NCBI RefSeq assembly: GCF_002966125.1
Contig: NZ_CP027062.1
Location: forward strand, 62,001 to 126,000
Length of the DNA stretch: 64,000 bases
Direction: 5' to 3'
Source: Pukyongia salina
Lineage (GTDB): Bacteria > Bacteroidota > Bacteroidia > Flavobacteriales > Flavobacteriaceae
Every line of letters starts with the position of its first letter. Within the stretch, counting starts at the first letter, position 1. Under the pieces are notes generated by a model, which was given only the letters and a program-made list of their open reading frames with translations, did no database searches and was not told the DNA's origin. Shown in pieces: positions 1 to 8,262 of the stretch. Both the position numbers and the translations under genes were made by a program.

Positions 1-163
1 CAAAGGTCCTTCTCAATTGAGAATCTGTACTCATCCCTATCACCAGGATCTTATTGGCCTCGTACACCGGCGTGTCTGGACTCTCCCACTGATTTACCAA
101 TCTGGTGGAAGAACAAGAGCTTAAAATGAGTATAAAACCTAGTAAGAACATTAACTTTTTCAT
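1..163 (-). CDS. Lipoprotein, N-terminal part only (runs off left edge)
   Basis: The reverse strand opens with ATG at 163 and reads a hydrophobic stretch ending in the lipobox LSSC near residue 17, followed by Ser/Thr, so the product should be a lipoprotein anchored after Cys lipidation. About 54 codons are visible and the frame is still open at the window edge. The mature part (residues 19-54) is soluble and matches no family I can name. It starts 16 bp after the stop of the gene at 180-626 on the same strand, so the two are probably co-transcribed. Confidence 0.7.
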   Translation of the reverse strand, partial: MKKLMFLLGFILILSSCSSTRLVNQWESPDTPVYEANKILVIGMSTDSQLRRTF

Positions 164-179
164 AGTAGATAGCATAAGA

Positions 180-626
180 TCAGGGTTTTAGTAATTTTCG
201 CTGCTTTTTTTCTTTCAATACAATTTTAATGAGTTGGAAAACCCGGCGTTTCAGTTTCTTAAAACTTGAAATAAACCCAACGGTCTCGAACATCAACTGA
301 TAATGGGCTGTTTTGTAATCGTCTTCCTCATCAGGAATATCGATATCGTCTATAAGGGTTTCCAGCACATTCGAGTGAGTTTTTAGTTTAGTTAGAAGAA
401 CTTTTATTGTTTTCTTATATTCACTCAACTCGACTGCGAGTTCTTTACTTTCGGAGAATGCATTTTTACCCAGTAACTCCAGCGTATGGCTTTTTATTAG
501 ATCTGAAAGAAACTGTATCTCGTCCTTTATAAATTGCAATTCAGAAATACAATTTACAGTATCCTCATGAAGTCCGTCCGGACTTCGCCACTCGATATAT
601 TTTATAGATGACGGATTAAAATTCAT
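180..626 (-). CDS. Hypothetical cytoplasmic helical protein, 148 aa
   Basis: I do not recognise this protein. It has no signal peptide and no membrane segment. Residues 25-95 are rich in Leu, Glu and Lys with heptad-like spacing, suggesting a helical bundle or coiled coil. There is an acidic patch (DDIDIPDEEDD, about residues 93-103) and a very basic tail (KEKKQRKLLKP). It lies downstream of hsp20 on the same strand and upstream of a lipoprotein gene, so it may belong to the same stress transcription unit. The 63-bp gap to hsp20 holds a long inverted repeat (642-679). Confidence 0.6.
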   Translation of the reverse strand: MNFNPSSIKYIEWRSPDGLHEDTVNCISELQFIKDEIQFLSDLIKSHTLELLGKNAFSESKELAVELSEYKKTIKVLLTKLKTHSNVLETLIDDIDIPDEEDDYKTAHYQLMFETVGFISSFKKLKRRVFQLIKIVLKEKKQRKLLKP

Positions 627-641
627 GACTATTTTTTTTGA

Positions 642-679
642 AAGACAGGAAACAAGATCTCAATCGCGTTTCCTGTCTT
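642..679. repeat. Inverted repeat downstream of hsp20
   Basis: Twelve-base arms (642-653 and 668-679; arm AAGACAGGAAAC) pair perfectly around a 14-base loop just after the hsp20 stop codon. On the hsp20 strand the stem is followed by A residues, not T residues, so it is not a standard intrinsic terminator. It may protect the 3' end of the hsp20 mRNA or attenuate read-through into the next gene. Confidence 0.5.
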
Positions 680-689
680 GTTTCAGAAG

Positions 690-1130
690 TTATTCGATCT
701 CTATCTTCTTAGACCGATCTTTGGCTACTTCATCTTTGGTTAGTTGGAGGTACAGCACTCCATTGTTGTAGGTCGCCTTAACTTCCTTATCCTGATTTAC
801 CGTGTTAGGTACTTTAATTCTACGGTCGAAAGAATTATAATTGAATTCTTTTCGAGTATAACCTTCCACATCTTCTTCCACAGATTCTTTTTCTTTCGAA
901 GCAGAAGCATGTAACACATCATTCTCAAGCGAAACTTCGATCTCATCTTTTGAGAATCCGGGAATGGCTAATTCAATGTCGTAGGAAGAATCACTTTCCT
1001 TAACGTTCATTGGAGGGATACTCTTTCCATTTTCGAAGAGCTCGTCGTCGAACAGATCACCTGTTTCAAACCAAGTAGGAATACCACGATCTATGAGTGG
1101 TAATCTTCTTCTAAATTTAATAAGTGACAT
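690..1130 (-). CDS. Small heat shock protein, Hsp20 / alpha-crystallin family
   Basis: ATP-independent holdase chaperone that binds unfolding cytoplasmic proteins and forms oligomers. The 146-aa length is normal. The alpha-crystallin domain spans about residues 41-135, with the AIPGF motif near 55-59 and the G-V-L signature at about 124-126 (NGVLYLQL). The C-terminal I-x-I motif that docks subunits is present as IEI at 143-145. It has its own promoter: a TGAT-N4-GTCA palindrome at 1201-1212 and a TAATTTTA box at 1170-1177, the arrangement found at ten other promoters here, so it is predicted to be switched on by the receiver-Crp regulator encoded at 8263-9324. Confidence 0.93.
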   Translation of the reverse strand: MSLIKFRRRLPLIDRGIPTWFETGDLFDDELFENGKSIPPMNVKESDSSYDIELAIPGFSKDEIEVSLENDVLHASASKEKESVEEDVEGYTRKEFNYNSFDRRIKVPNTVNQDKEVKATYNNGVLYLQLTKDEVAKDRSKKIEIE

Positions 1131-1169
1131 AACATTTAATTTTAAGATTGATATTAATTCTCAATCACA

Positions 1170-1212
1170 TAAAATTAGATAGTTATCTGGTGCAAGACTA
1201 TGATATTGGTCA
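1170..1212 (-). promoter_or_regulatory. Promoter of hsp20 with TGAY-N4-RTCA operator
   Basis: The palindrome TGATATTGGTCA (1201-1212) is centred 29.5 bp upstream of the first T of TAATTTTA (reverse strand, 1177-1170). Transcription should begin near 1165, 35 bp before the ATG. No TTG element is placed at -33, as expected when an activator replaces it. Confidence 0.75.
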
Positions 1213-1251
1213 GGTTTAACCAGCAGTAAGATGTTAAAACAAACTTGAATA

Positions 1252-2622
1252 TTAAACCATCACTGTCACCGTATCCAACAAATGAGGCGATTGAACGCGC
1301 CAGCCGTAGGTGTCCTGGATCTTTGTTCTTAAGGCATCCCTTGCCGAAGGTTCGCCGTGGATCAGGAAAGTTTGTTCAGGTATGTTTTTTATTTCTGAAA
1401 GCCAATTGAGAAGTTCCCCCTGATCCCCGTGCGCAGACAGGCTTTCTATATGGTGAACCGCAGCTTTTACCGGGTAATATTTACCGAAGATCTTGAGTTC
1501 ATGGGCACCTTCCAGAAGTTGTCGCCCTCGCGTACCTTCTGCCTGATAACCCACAAGTAGTACGGAGGTTTCTTCCTTGTCGACCAATTGTTTAAGATAG
1601 GTTAGTACACGACCGCCGGTAACCATTCCGCTACCTGCTATCACTACTTTTGGCCGAGGATCGTCTATGGTTTCCCAGGTTTCTCTATAGGAGGTAATGA
1701 TCTCCATCCTGTCCTGCACTGCGTTAAATTCGGTTGCAGGAAGCTTATGCCATTCCGGGAATTGATCGAAAACAGATAGCACATTATTTCCCATAGGGCT
1801 ATCGATGAAGATCGGTATATTAGGGATCCGGTTTTCCTTGTAAAGCTTCCAGAGCAAATACATTAATACCTGTAAACGCTCCACCGCAAAAGAAGGTATG
1901 ATGAGAGTTCCTCGTTTATGTAAAGTTTTATGGACTAATTCGGTCAATAATTCACTCACACTTTCCTCGGGATGTAACTTATTACCGTAGGTACTTTCCA
2001 CAAATAGGTAATCTGCCCACTCGGGCTTCTCAGGTGGATGCAACAAGTGGTCATGGCTACGCCCTATATCTCCTGAGAAAACAAACAATTTATCGAAGAT
2101 CTGGATCTCTATAAAAGTGGAACCTATAATATGACCGTTATAACGATAACGACATTTAATATGTTCACTTAGCACTATCCACTCATCCTTCTCAACGCTG
2201 TTAAATAATCGCATGGTGTCTTCGGCCTCCTTTATGGTATAAAACGGTAAGGCCGGGGTATGACTCGTATAACCTTCCTCATTTGCTTTCTTAGCTTCCT
2301 CTTCATGGATCTTTCCGCTATCTTTCAGGATAATTCCGGTTATAGCCAGGGTGGGTGCTGTCCCTAGAATTTTCCCCTTGAATCCTTGCTTTACTAACCT
2401 TGGCAAATAGCCTGTATGATCCAGGTGTCCGTGCGTTAAGAGCACCAGATCTATCGAAGCTACATCGTATGGTATAGGCTCCCAGTTTAGTTCTCGTAGT
2501 TCCTTCAGGCCCTGAAACATCCCACAATCTACCATGAAATTGATCTCGGATGTTTCAATTAGATATTTTGAACCTGTCACAGTGCCGGCGGCACCTAAAA
2601 AATGAATTTTCGCAGTCTGCAT
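1252..2622 (-). CDS. MBL-fold / beta-CASP metallo-hydrolase with RNA-specificity domain
   Basis: Predicted zinc-dependent ribonuclease of the beta-CASP group (CPSF73/RNase J relatives), acting in the cytoplasm. The metal-binding signature HGHLDH is at residues 64-69; further ligands sit in the SGDIGRSHDH segment near 185 and a late HIESLSAHGDQ segment near 395. The beta-CASP region lies between, with GSGMVTGGR near 330. At 456 aa it is full length for the bacterial family. It follows the ATP-cone nuclease gene with a 5-bp gap, so the two are co-expressed; both follow the Usp cluster. Substrate is unknown. Members of this family are often found beside Usp and Hsp20 genes, which fits RNA turnover during stress, but that is inference. 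Confidence 0.88.
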   Translation of the reverse strand: MQTAKIHFLGAAGTVTGSKYLIETSEINFMVDCGMFQGLKELRELNWEPIPYDVASIDLVLLTHGHLDHTGYLPRLVKQGFKGKILGTAPTLAITGIILKDSGKIHEEEAKKANEEGYTSHTPALPFYTIKEAEDTMRLFNSVEKDEWIVLSEHIKCRYRYNGHIIGSTFIEIQIFDKLFVFSGDIGRSHDHLLHPPEKPEWADYLFVESTYGNKLHPEESVSELLTELVHKTLHKRGTLIIPSFAVERLQVLMYLLWKLYKENRIPNIPIFIDSPMGNNVLSVFDQFPEWHKLPATEFNAVQDRMEIITSYRETWETIDDPRPKVVIAGSGMVTGGRVLTYLKQLVDKEETSVLLVGYQAEGTRGRQLLEGAHELKIFGKYYPVKAAVHHIESLSAHGDQGELLNWLSEIKNIPEQTFLIHGEPSARDALRTKIQDTYGWRVQSPHLLDTVTVMV

Positions 2623-2627
2623 AGCTA

Positions 2628-3455
2628 TTAGTAGTTAGAAAGCATATTTACTTCTTTCAATATATTTTCCCTTCGTTTGTCTGTAATTCCCAGGTGATCG
2701 AGATAGAAATCATCTTTTATCAATTGCCTGCAGAGCACGATATCCCGACTGAGCAAAAACTGCTTTTCCCGTTGGGTTAGCAACGTAGAAACCGTTATAG
2801 GGTATAATCCCAGGCGGTCTATTCGCTCCTTGAGACTGTCCCCTTTCGGGTGATCCCAGCTTAGCAGGTATAAGCCTGCACACGTACCGTATTCTGTAGC
2901 ATCGCGGGTAAAACTAGTATTGGTTACCACCCAGCCTTCGGTAGGCGGATCGATTTTTTGATAGCTCAAAATATCCCGAAATCTAGAATCTATATAAAGC
3001 GGGATCTTAACATCGCATTTTCTTGCTTCGTCGCTATGGAATTTACATTCGGCTATGATATAATCTGAGTTTTTTCTTGCGATCACATCTACCTCATGGG
3101 TAACGCATGCACCTTTCATTAATTTCCCGATCTTAACTTCGTAGCCCGAATATTGCAACAAAGCCCCGATAAATCGCTCAAAAGGGAAACCTGTAGGCCC
3201 TAACTCGTAAATTGCCTTTTTAAGCTTATATTTTGAAGCGAAGATGGATTTCTTCCGTTTCAGTAGTGCAAAAGCACGGTTGTAAATCTCTTTGGTGGAA
3301 ATACCCTGGTATAACTCATCACGAACCACATCGATGATGGAATTAATAAGCTTTTCATCGGCCCCACTCCGGCGTAATGAAGATCTTAATTTATCCAGAG
3401 AGAATTGAACCCGTTCACCGGAAGCTTTTAACACATAGATCTCGTTGTCTTCCAT
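2628..3455 (-). CDS. ATP-cone domain fused to a PD-(D/E)XK-type nuclease
   Basis: Residues 5-75 resemble an ATP-cone, the nucleotide-sensing module of ribonucleotide reductases and NrdR. Residues about 90-215 look like a restriction-endonuclease-type fold (Mrr/RecB-like): the active-site residues D123 (in HEVDV), E136 and K138 (in AECKFH) give the D...ExK pattern. There is no membrane segment. The combination suggests a nuclease gated by ATP or dATP level. It is 5 bp from the metallo-hydrolase gene and 23 bp from the Usp gene at 3479, so it is probably the middle gene of that operon. Function in the cell is not known to me; defence, repair and RNA processing are all possible. Confidence 0.8.
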   Translation of the reverse strand: MEDNEIYVLKASGERVQFSLDKLRSSLRRSGADEKLINSIIDVVRDELYQGISTKEIYNRAFALLKRKKSIFASKYKLKKAIYELGPTGFPFERFIGALLQYSGYEVKIGKLMKGACVTHEVDVIARKNSDYIIAECKFHSDEARKCDVKIPLYIDSRFRDILSYQKIDPPTEGWVVTNTSFTRDATEYGTCAGLYLLSWDHPKGDSLKERIDRLGLYPITVSTLLTQREKQFLLSRDIVLCRQLIKDDFYLDHLGITDKRRENILKEVNMLSNY

Positions 3456-3478
3456 ATAATTTTGAATAAATCGTACCT

Positions 3479-4330
3479 TCAGTTTCTGAAATCATGAAGG
3501 GCTAAGACCGGAATTTTGGAGTGCGTCCCAAGTTCTTTTACCAAAGGCTGTGAAAATATACTTCCGAAGAATGTATGTTTCTTGTTGATAAAAGCAATCA
3601 TCCCGCTATTTCTGCTTTGCACAAATAATTCAATTGCTGCCCCAATGTCATTTTTATCTAAGGTATGAAAACTATGTTCAAGATCGGCAAAATATTCTTC
3701 AAGCAGTTGTTTGTAGTTTAGTTGGGTTTCATTCAGCTCTTTGGATGTTTCTACGTGTAAAATTCTAATTGGTGCATTAGTGAGTTTTGCGATATCGATG
3801 AGATACCCCAGTTCTCGTTTTTTATAATGGGTTTTATAACTGGTTGGGAAAACGATCTCGGTAGGATCTGCATACAAAGTATCGGGTGGAATTGCCATCA
3901 CAGGGCAGTTTCTAATTTTTTCCATTATTAACACTGTATTACTTCCGAAGGAAACATTTAAAGCATCTGTATCACCTTTGGTGCCCATGATCACCAGGTC
4001 TATATCTTTTAACTCTACCACTTCTTTTATAGCACTTAGCAAACTGTCTTGTTTGGAGATGGTATAATAATTATGATCACTCCCCTCATCCCTGAATGAC
4101 AACTGTTGTAAAATTCGTTCCAGACCTTTCATAGATTTCTCCTGAACAGTTTTGGAGTATTCATTGTGAGCTTGTGGAACATTTATGTTATCCAGGGCAA
4201 AGCCCGTATAGTCGTAAACATTTAATATAAAAAAATCGCAGGCTTCATTTTTAAACAGGTCTACGGCATAGGCAATAGCATCCCATGCATTCCTTGAAAA
4301 ATCGGTAGGTAATAATATTTTTCTTCGCAT
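3479..4330 (-). CDS. Universal stress protein, two tandem UspA domains (Usp 1)
   Basis: 283 aa, twice the size of a single Usp domain. The N-terminal domain begins with the ILLPTDFS strand and keeps the nucleotide-binding signature G-2x-G-9x-G-S (GTKG...FGSNT, around residues 116-132). The C-terminal domain lacks a clear signature and probably does not bind ATP. Cytoplasmic, no signal peptide. It has its own promoter in front of it (site at 4386-4397), although it also lies 64 bp after another Usp gene. It likely leads an operon with the ATP-cone nuclease and metallo-hydrolase. Usp proteins are typically induced by starvation, oxygen loss or uncoupling; the exact task is unknown. Confidence 0.9.
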   Translation of the reverse strand: MRRKILLPTDFSRNAWDAIAYAVDLFKNEACDFFILNVYDYTGFALDNINVPQAHNEYSKTVQEKSMKGLERILQQLSFRDEGSDHNYYTISKQDSLLSAIKEVVELKDIDLVIMGTKGDTDALNVSFGSNTVLIMEKIRNCPVMAIPPDTLYADPTEIVFPTSYKTHYKKRELGYLIDIAKLTNAPIRILHVETSKELNETQLNYKQLLEEYFADLEHSFHTLDKNDIGAAIELFVQSRNSGMIAFINKKHTFFGSIFSQPLVKELGTHSKIPVLALHDFRN

Positions 4331-4354
4331 GGCTTAGATTATTAAGGTTATGCT

Positions 4355-4397
4355 TAAAAATAGGTAGGATATAATTGTTTTAAAATGATATCTGTCA
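4355..4397 (-). promoter_or_regulatory. Promoter of Usp 1 with TGAY-N4-RTCA operator
   Basis: The reverse strand carries TGACAGATATCA (4397-4386) and TATTTTTA (4362-4355); centre-to-box distance is 29.5 bp. The operator overlaps the stop codon of the preceding Usp gene, so an internal promoter sits at the gene junction. Predicted start of transcription is near 4350, about 20 bp before the ATG. Confidence 0.7.
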
Positions 4398-5243
4398 TCT
4401 GGCCGCAGGAATCACCAGATAAGGTGTAGCAGGATGACGCCCAATTTTCTTCACCACAGATTCCCGGAACAAGCGTTTAATGATATTATGTTTGTAATAT
4501 ATAAGGGAAAGCATATCTACTTGTTCTCTTTCAATATAATCCACAATTGCTTTGGTTTTCTCCGTTTCATCTTCTAGCCAGACTACCTCAACATCGATAT
4601 CACTAAGGTGATTCAATAAGCTCTCCATGTTTTGTCGCTGATCCGGGCTCAAGGAGTCACCTTCCCGCACATATAGTACTTCTACATTAGATTTGTGTAA
4701 CTTTACGAGAAAGATCAGCTCATTAAGGTTTGAAGGGTTAAAACTTTGTCGAAAGGATGTTGCAAATGCCACCTTAGACAGCGGGCTAAACTCTGCCTGC
4801 AGAGGTATGGCCAAGACAGGTATCTTTTTTATCCTTTTAATCACATTTTCTGTATTACTTCCCAAAATTACTTCCTTCGCACCTGTTTGCCCTTTGGTAC
4901 CCATAATAACCAGATCCACGTTGCGTTGAGCACAGATTCGGTTCATCGCCCTTGACAGGGACATCGCGGTAGATATTACATCGAATTTATGTCCGCAACC
5001 TGACGTGTCTTTTATAAGACGCTGTCTAACCTCTTCACATTTCTTATCAGCTTCGTCGTACAGATTGTCCATTACTTTTTCAGACTTCCCGATATCCACA
5101 CGTGAGGTTAACTTAGATGCCTGTGCTTCGAATGAATGTAAAATATGGATGGTACAAGGGTTCTTTTGAAATAGCTTAGTGGCATAGATCAACGCCCTGT
5201 ATGCGTTTTCCGAGAAATCGGTGGGTACGAGTATATGTTTCAT
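4395..5243 (-). CDS. Universal stress protein, two tandem UspA domains (Usp 2)
   Basis: 282 aa. The N-terminal domain starts ILVPTDFS and has the intact ATP-binding signature (GTKG...LGSNT). The second domain is more diverged and carries no such signature. It is the third gene of a tight three-gene Usp operon (6978 to 4395, gaps of 11 and 20 bp), transcribed from the operator-controlled promoter at 7004-7046. Its stop codon is embedded in the operator of the next Usp gene. It is clearly a diverged paralogue of its neighbours, not a recent copy. Confidence 0.9.
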   Translation of the reverse strand: MKHILVPTDFSENAYRALIYATKLFQKNPCTIHILHSFEAQASKLTSRVDIGKSEKVMDNLYDEADKKCEEVRQRLIKDTSGCGHKFDVISTAMSLSRAMNRICAQRNVDLVIMGTKGQTGAKEVILGSNTENVIKRIKKIPVLAIPLQAEFSPLSKVAFATSFRQSFNPSNLNELIFLVKLHKSNVEVLYVREGDSLSPDQRQNMESLLNHLSDIDVEVVWLEDETEKTKAIVDYIEREQVDMLSLIYYKHNIIKRLFRESVVKKIGRHPATPYLVIPAAR

Positions 5244-5263
5244 GACGTTGAATTTTAAAATTA

Positions 5264-6118
5264 CTAATGCATCAATCTTTCTTCTGAAGGAATAACGAGA
5301 AATGGAATATTGGTGTGATAAACTATTTGGTTTATAACGGGTTTGAACAGCAGGTTTTCAAAGAAATTATGGCGATTATGGATCATTACCAGTAGGTTGA
5401 TCTTATTCTTTAATTGAAATTTTTCTATTGCTCCCACTACATCTGTATTTTCGGCTATGTGGAAGAGGTGGGCATTATCCTCAAAATAACCGTCCAAATA
5501 TGCCTTCATCTCTTTTTGTTCATCATCGAGGGGTTCGCCATAATATGCATTGAGGATATTGAGGCGAGCCGCTTGAAGATCGCAAATCTCGCGAATCAAT
5601 GAGAGGTACGGATTTACTTTACTTAGCCTAAAATCTGTTGGAAACAGTATCTCTTTTGGAGGTTCATAACCAAAGCCTGATGGCACGGCGATCACCGGGC
5701 ATTTCACTTTTTTTATGGTATACATGGTGTGCGATCCTAATAATACTTCTTGTGCCCCGGTGGCCCCCTGAGTTCCCATTACGATAAGATCTATTCCTTT
5801 ATCGGCCACCATATCTTCGATCTCGTGTACCAGCATATTGAAGGTCACAATCTTTTTAAAGTGGTGATTCCTGTTGTTAAATTCGGCTCTGATAGTCTCC
5901 TCCACTTCATCCATGGATCTTTCTGCATTCTGTCTGGTAATTTTTTGTAGCTCAAGGGCAGAATAACTATCGGCCATACTACCCACCACATAGGCTGCAG
6001 GGGTATAAGTGTGCAGTAAATAAAATTCGCAGGAAGTGTTTCTAAAAAGCTGTACAGCATACCGGATAGCGTTCAGTGCGTTATCTGAAAAGTCTGTGGG
6101 TAATAGAATACGTTTCAT
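5264..6118 (-). CDS. Universal stress protein, two tandem UspA domains (Usp 3)
   Basis: 284 aa with the ILLPTDFSDNA opening and the N-domain signature GTQG...LGSHT. The C-terminal domain keeps the Usp strand-helix pattern, including an EILFPTDF strand near residue 156, but no glycine signature. Middle gene of the three-gene Usp operon, 11 bp after Usp 4 and 20 bp before Usp 2. Predicted cytoplasmic; probably forms dimers like other Usp proteins, with the three products perhaps forming mixed dimers since they are made together (inference). Confidence 0.9.
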   Translation of the reverse strand: MKRILLPTDFSDNALNAIRYAVQLFRNTSCEFYLLHTYTPAAYVVGSMADSYSALELQKITRQNAERSMDEVEETIRAEFNNRNHHFKKIVTFNMLVHEIEDMVADKGIDLIVMGTQGATGAQEVLLGSHTMYTIKKVKCPVIAVPSGFGYEPPKEILFPTDFRLSKVNPYLSLIREICDLQAARLNILNAYYGEPLDDEQKEMKAYLDGYFEDNAHLFHIAENTDVVGAIEKFQLKNKINLLVMIHNRHNFFENLLFKPVINQIVYHTNIPFLVIPSEERLMH

Positions 6119-6129
6119 AATGATGAGGT

Positions 6130-6978
6130 TTAAGTGCGTGGTAAATTTTGAAGGACAAGAAAGGGTATCTTAATTTCAAGTCCGATCTTCTCAACCTTCG
6201 AACTGTGTAACACATCCTCTAAAAATGAGTGCCGCGAATTGATCATTACTAAAAGGTCTATGTTGTAACTTTTAATCGCGTCATTAATAACACTGGTCAC
6301 ATCATCTCCTGGTAATTTTACATACTTGGTTTTTATATGCTCCATGCAATACTCTAGAAATGCCTTATTGTCTTGTTGCCGAAATGAAAGCTCACTGAAT
6401 TTTGAAATGTGCAGGACTTTAAGTCTGGCGGCATAATTTTGTGCGATCGTGCTCAGTAACTTTAATTCCCTCCGTTGATAGGGTAACATATAATCTGTTG
6501 CAAAGAGAATTTGAGAAGGCTGAATATCTGTATACTCGGCCGGTACAGCAAGAACGGGGCATTTCACGTATTTAATTACCTGAAGAGTATTACTTCCGAA
6601 GGTAATATTCCTTTTGTCTGTTTTTCCTTTGGTTCCCATTACGATCACATCAACGTTTTCTTGTTCGGCGATCTCATTTGCCTCATCCACTAAAGATCCC
6701 AGTACCGAAATCGAGAAATACTTATGCCTGGGATTGGGTGCGAGTTCTTTCATAGACCTTATAACTCCATTTAATTTTTCATTAGCACTTTTTAATGCCA
6801 CCACTTTAGCATCATCAAGTTCAACTTTATCCATTCCTGAATTTCGATTATAAAGGTCATCACCATAAGCGTGCATGATATGGAAGTCTGTGCGATCGTA
6901 TTTAAATAATTCCATAGCATATTTTATGGCGTTCATGGCGTTAGTGGAGAAATCGGTTGGTATAAGTACTTTTCGCAT
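6130..6978 (-). CDS. Universal stress protein, two tandem UspA domains (Usp 4)
   Basis: 282 aa; begins VLIPTDFS and has the N-domain signature GTKG...FGSNT. First gene of the operon Usp 4 - Usp 3 - Usp 2. The promoter at 7004-7046 has a perfect TAACTTTG box and the fully symmetric operator TGATAATTATCA, the best match of the whole set. The leader would be only about 20 nt. Its neighbour on the other strand (7116-7343) is a small membrane protein read divergently. Confidence 0.9.
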   Translation of the reverse strand: MRKVLIPTDFSTNAMNAIKYAMELFKYDRTDFHIMHAYGDDLYNRNSGMDKVELDDAKVVALKSANEKLNGVIRSMKELAPNPRHKYFSISVLGSLVDEANEIAEQENVDVIVMGTKGKTDKRNITFGSNTLQVIKYVKCPVLAVPAEYTDIQPSQILFATDYMLPYQRRELKLLSTIAQNYAARLKVLHISKFSELSFRQQDNKAFLEYCMEHIKTKYVKLPGDDVTSVINDAIKSYNIDLLVMINSRHSFLEDVLHSSKVEKIGLEIKIPFLVLQNLPRT

Positions 6979-7003
6979 AGCTCCTGGATTTTTGGGATAT
7001 AAT

Positions 7004-7046
7004 CAAAGTTACCTTTCGTAAGCAACAGATAAAATGATAATTATCA
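7004..7046 (-). promoter_or_regulatory. Promoter of the Usp 4-3-2 operon with TGAY-N4-RTCA operator
   Basis: Perfect palindrome TGATAATTATCA at 7035-7046 and TAACTTTG on the reverse strand (7011-7004), centre-to-box 29.5 bp. Predicted start near 6999. No TTG at the -33 position. Confidence 0.78.
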
Positions 7047-7115
7047 CCTGCAGTACAATTAGGAATTCTTTAGGAACTTGGGCTAAAAATTGGTCGTATA
7101 TTTAAAATAAAAAGT

Positions 7116-7343
7116 ATGAAAGCTTCTGCCATGATCCTGATCGCTTTTACAACTGTAATTTTACTAACAGTAGTGATCTTCTCGGCAATTAACGTACCAT
7201 TTGGTTGGGTTTTTGTTTTCACCACATTTGGGCAGCTAATGTTACTGCTAAGTGTCTATCGTATACTTAAAGATGACTATCAAACTATAAAAACCTTCGA
7301 GGATCTTTACGAAGATCATGACATAGGAGACAATTTCCGGTAA
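7116..7343 (+). CDS. Small two-pass membrane protein, 75 aa
   Basis: Residues 5-27 and about 29-50 form two hydrophobic segments separated by a short NVPFGW turn, followed by a soluble, acidic C-terminus (TFEDLYEDHDIGDNFR). I know no family for it. The length and the position, divergent from the Usp operon and convergent with Usp 5 (8-bp gap), suggest a stress-linked membrane protein. A TTG (7078-7080) and TATATTTA (7097-7104) separated by 16 bp could be an ordinary promoter. Confidence 0.65.
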   Translation: MKASAMILIAFTTVILLTVVIFSAINVPFGWVFVFTTFGQLMLLLSVYRILKDDYQTIKTFEDLYEDHDIGDNFR

Positions 7344-7351
7344 TAGGAGAA

Positions 7352-8188
7352 TTATTCGTGTAAAACCAGGAACGGGATCTCAGAATGATAACTTATCCTG
7401 GCTACTCGTGGTTTAAAAAGTAATCGTTGAAAGAAATTGAGGTTTTTGGCGACCATGGCAACTAGCTGTATATCCATAACGTCTATAAAGGATTGCAGGC
7501 CTTGTTCTAGTTTTGGGCTTTTAACCCAGTGAAAACTATAAGAGCGACCTACAAGTGCATCGTGAAGGAAACTTCTGTTCTTCTCCTGCTCCTCATTTAA
7601 ATGAAGATCGTTATTTGCAACTCTTAATACTTTAACCGAAGCCTGGTGCAGATCGGCCACAGCAAGTAGAGTGTCCAATACCTTTTGTTTGTAAATGATA
7701 TTGAAATCGGTTGGAAATACTATATTCTTGGGGCCTTCAAATACAGCACGTTCAGGGATCACAAGGATAGGGCATTTAACCCTGGTGATCACGGCGCCGG
7801 TGTGGCTCCCAATGGTAGCTTCCTTAAGACCGGAAGCTCCTTTGGTTCCCATAACAATTAGGTCTATATTATTTTCTTCAACAGCATTCTTAATTCCTTC
7901 AATAAATAAAGACTGAATAGCTCGTATTTCAACACGTGCGGTTCGCCTTGGATAAAGAGTTTCTATCTTATGCTGAATCTCTCTTAACTTTTTCTCTTTC
8001 TTTTTTTGCGAATTGTCGATGATAGAAATTCCATTGGCATGTAGGTTTGCCTCATCGGTCACACTGCCACTATAGGATATATGCAAAAGGTGAATATCAA
8101 CCGCCACCTTTTCAAAAAAAGCCAATGCGTATTCTATCGCATTCCACGCGTTGTGTGAAAAATCTGTAGGAATGAGTATTCGCTTCAT
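7352..8188 (-). CDS. Universal stress protein, two tandem UspA domains (Usp 5)
   Basis: 278 aa from the ATG at 8188. A longer reading frame starts at 8209, but the TATTTTTG promoter box occupies 8214-8207 and transcription should begin near 8202, so the upstream start is not used; the product then begins MKRILIPTDFS like its paralogues. N-domain signature GTKG...IGSHT is intact; the second domain starts with a NIVFPTDF strand and is degenerate. It is transcribed alone, 8 bp from the end of the convergent small membrane protein gene and downstream of the regulator gene, from which it is separated by its own operator. Confidence 0.9.
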   Translation of the reverse strand: MKRILIPTDFSHNAWNAIEYALAFFEKVAVDIHLLHISYSGSVTDEANLHANGISIIDNSQKKKEKKLREIQHKIETLYPRRTARVEIRAIQSLFIEGIKNAVEENNIDLIVMGTKGASGLKEATIGSHTGAVITRVKCPILVIPERAVFEGPKNIVFPTDFNIIYKQKVLDTLLAVADLHQASVKVLRVANNDLHLNEEQEKNRSFLHDALVGRSYSFHWVKSPKLEQGLQSFIDVMDIQLVAMVAKNLNFFQRLLFKPRVARISYHSEIPFLVLHE

Positions 8189-8206
8189 CGGGATCAACTT
8201 CAGAAG

Positions 8207-8249
8207 CAAAAATAACCGCCCTACAAGGGGTAAAGAATGATATATGTCA
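8207..8249 (-). promoter_or_regulatory. Promoter of Usp 5 with TGAY-N4-RTCA operator
   Basis: Reverse strand TGACATATATCA (8249-8238) and TATTTTTG (8214-8207), centre-to-box 29.5 bp. The box lies inside the longest possible reading frame of Usp 5 and so fixes its start at 8188. Confidence 0.77.
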
Positions 8250-8262
8250 GTTTTGAAAAAAT

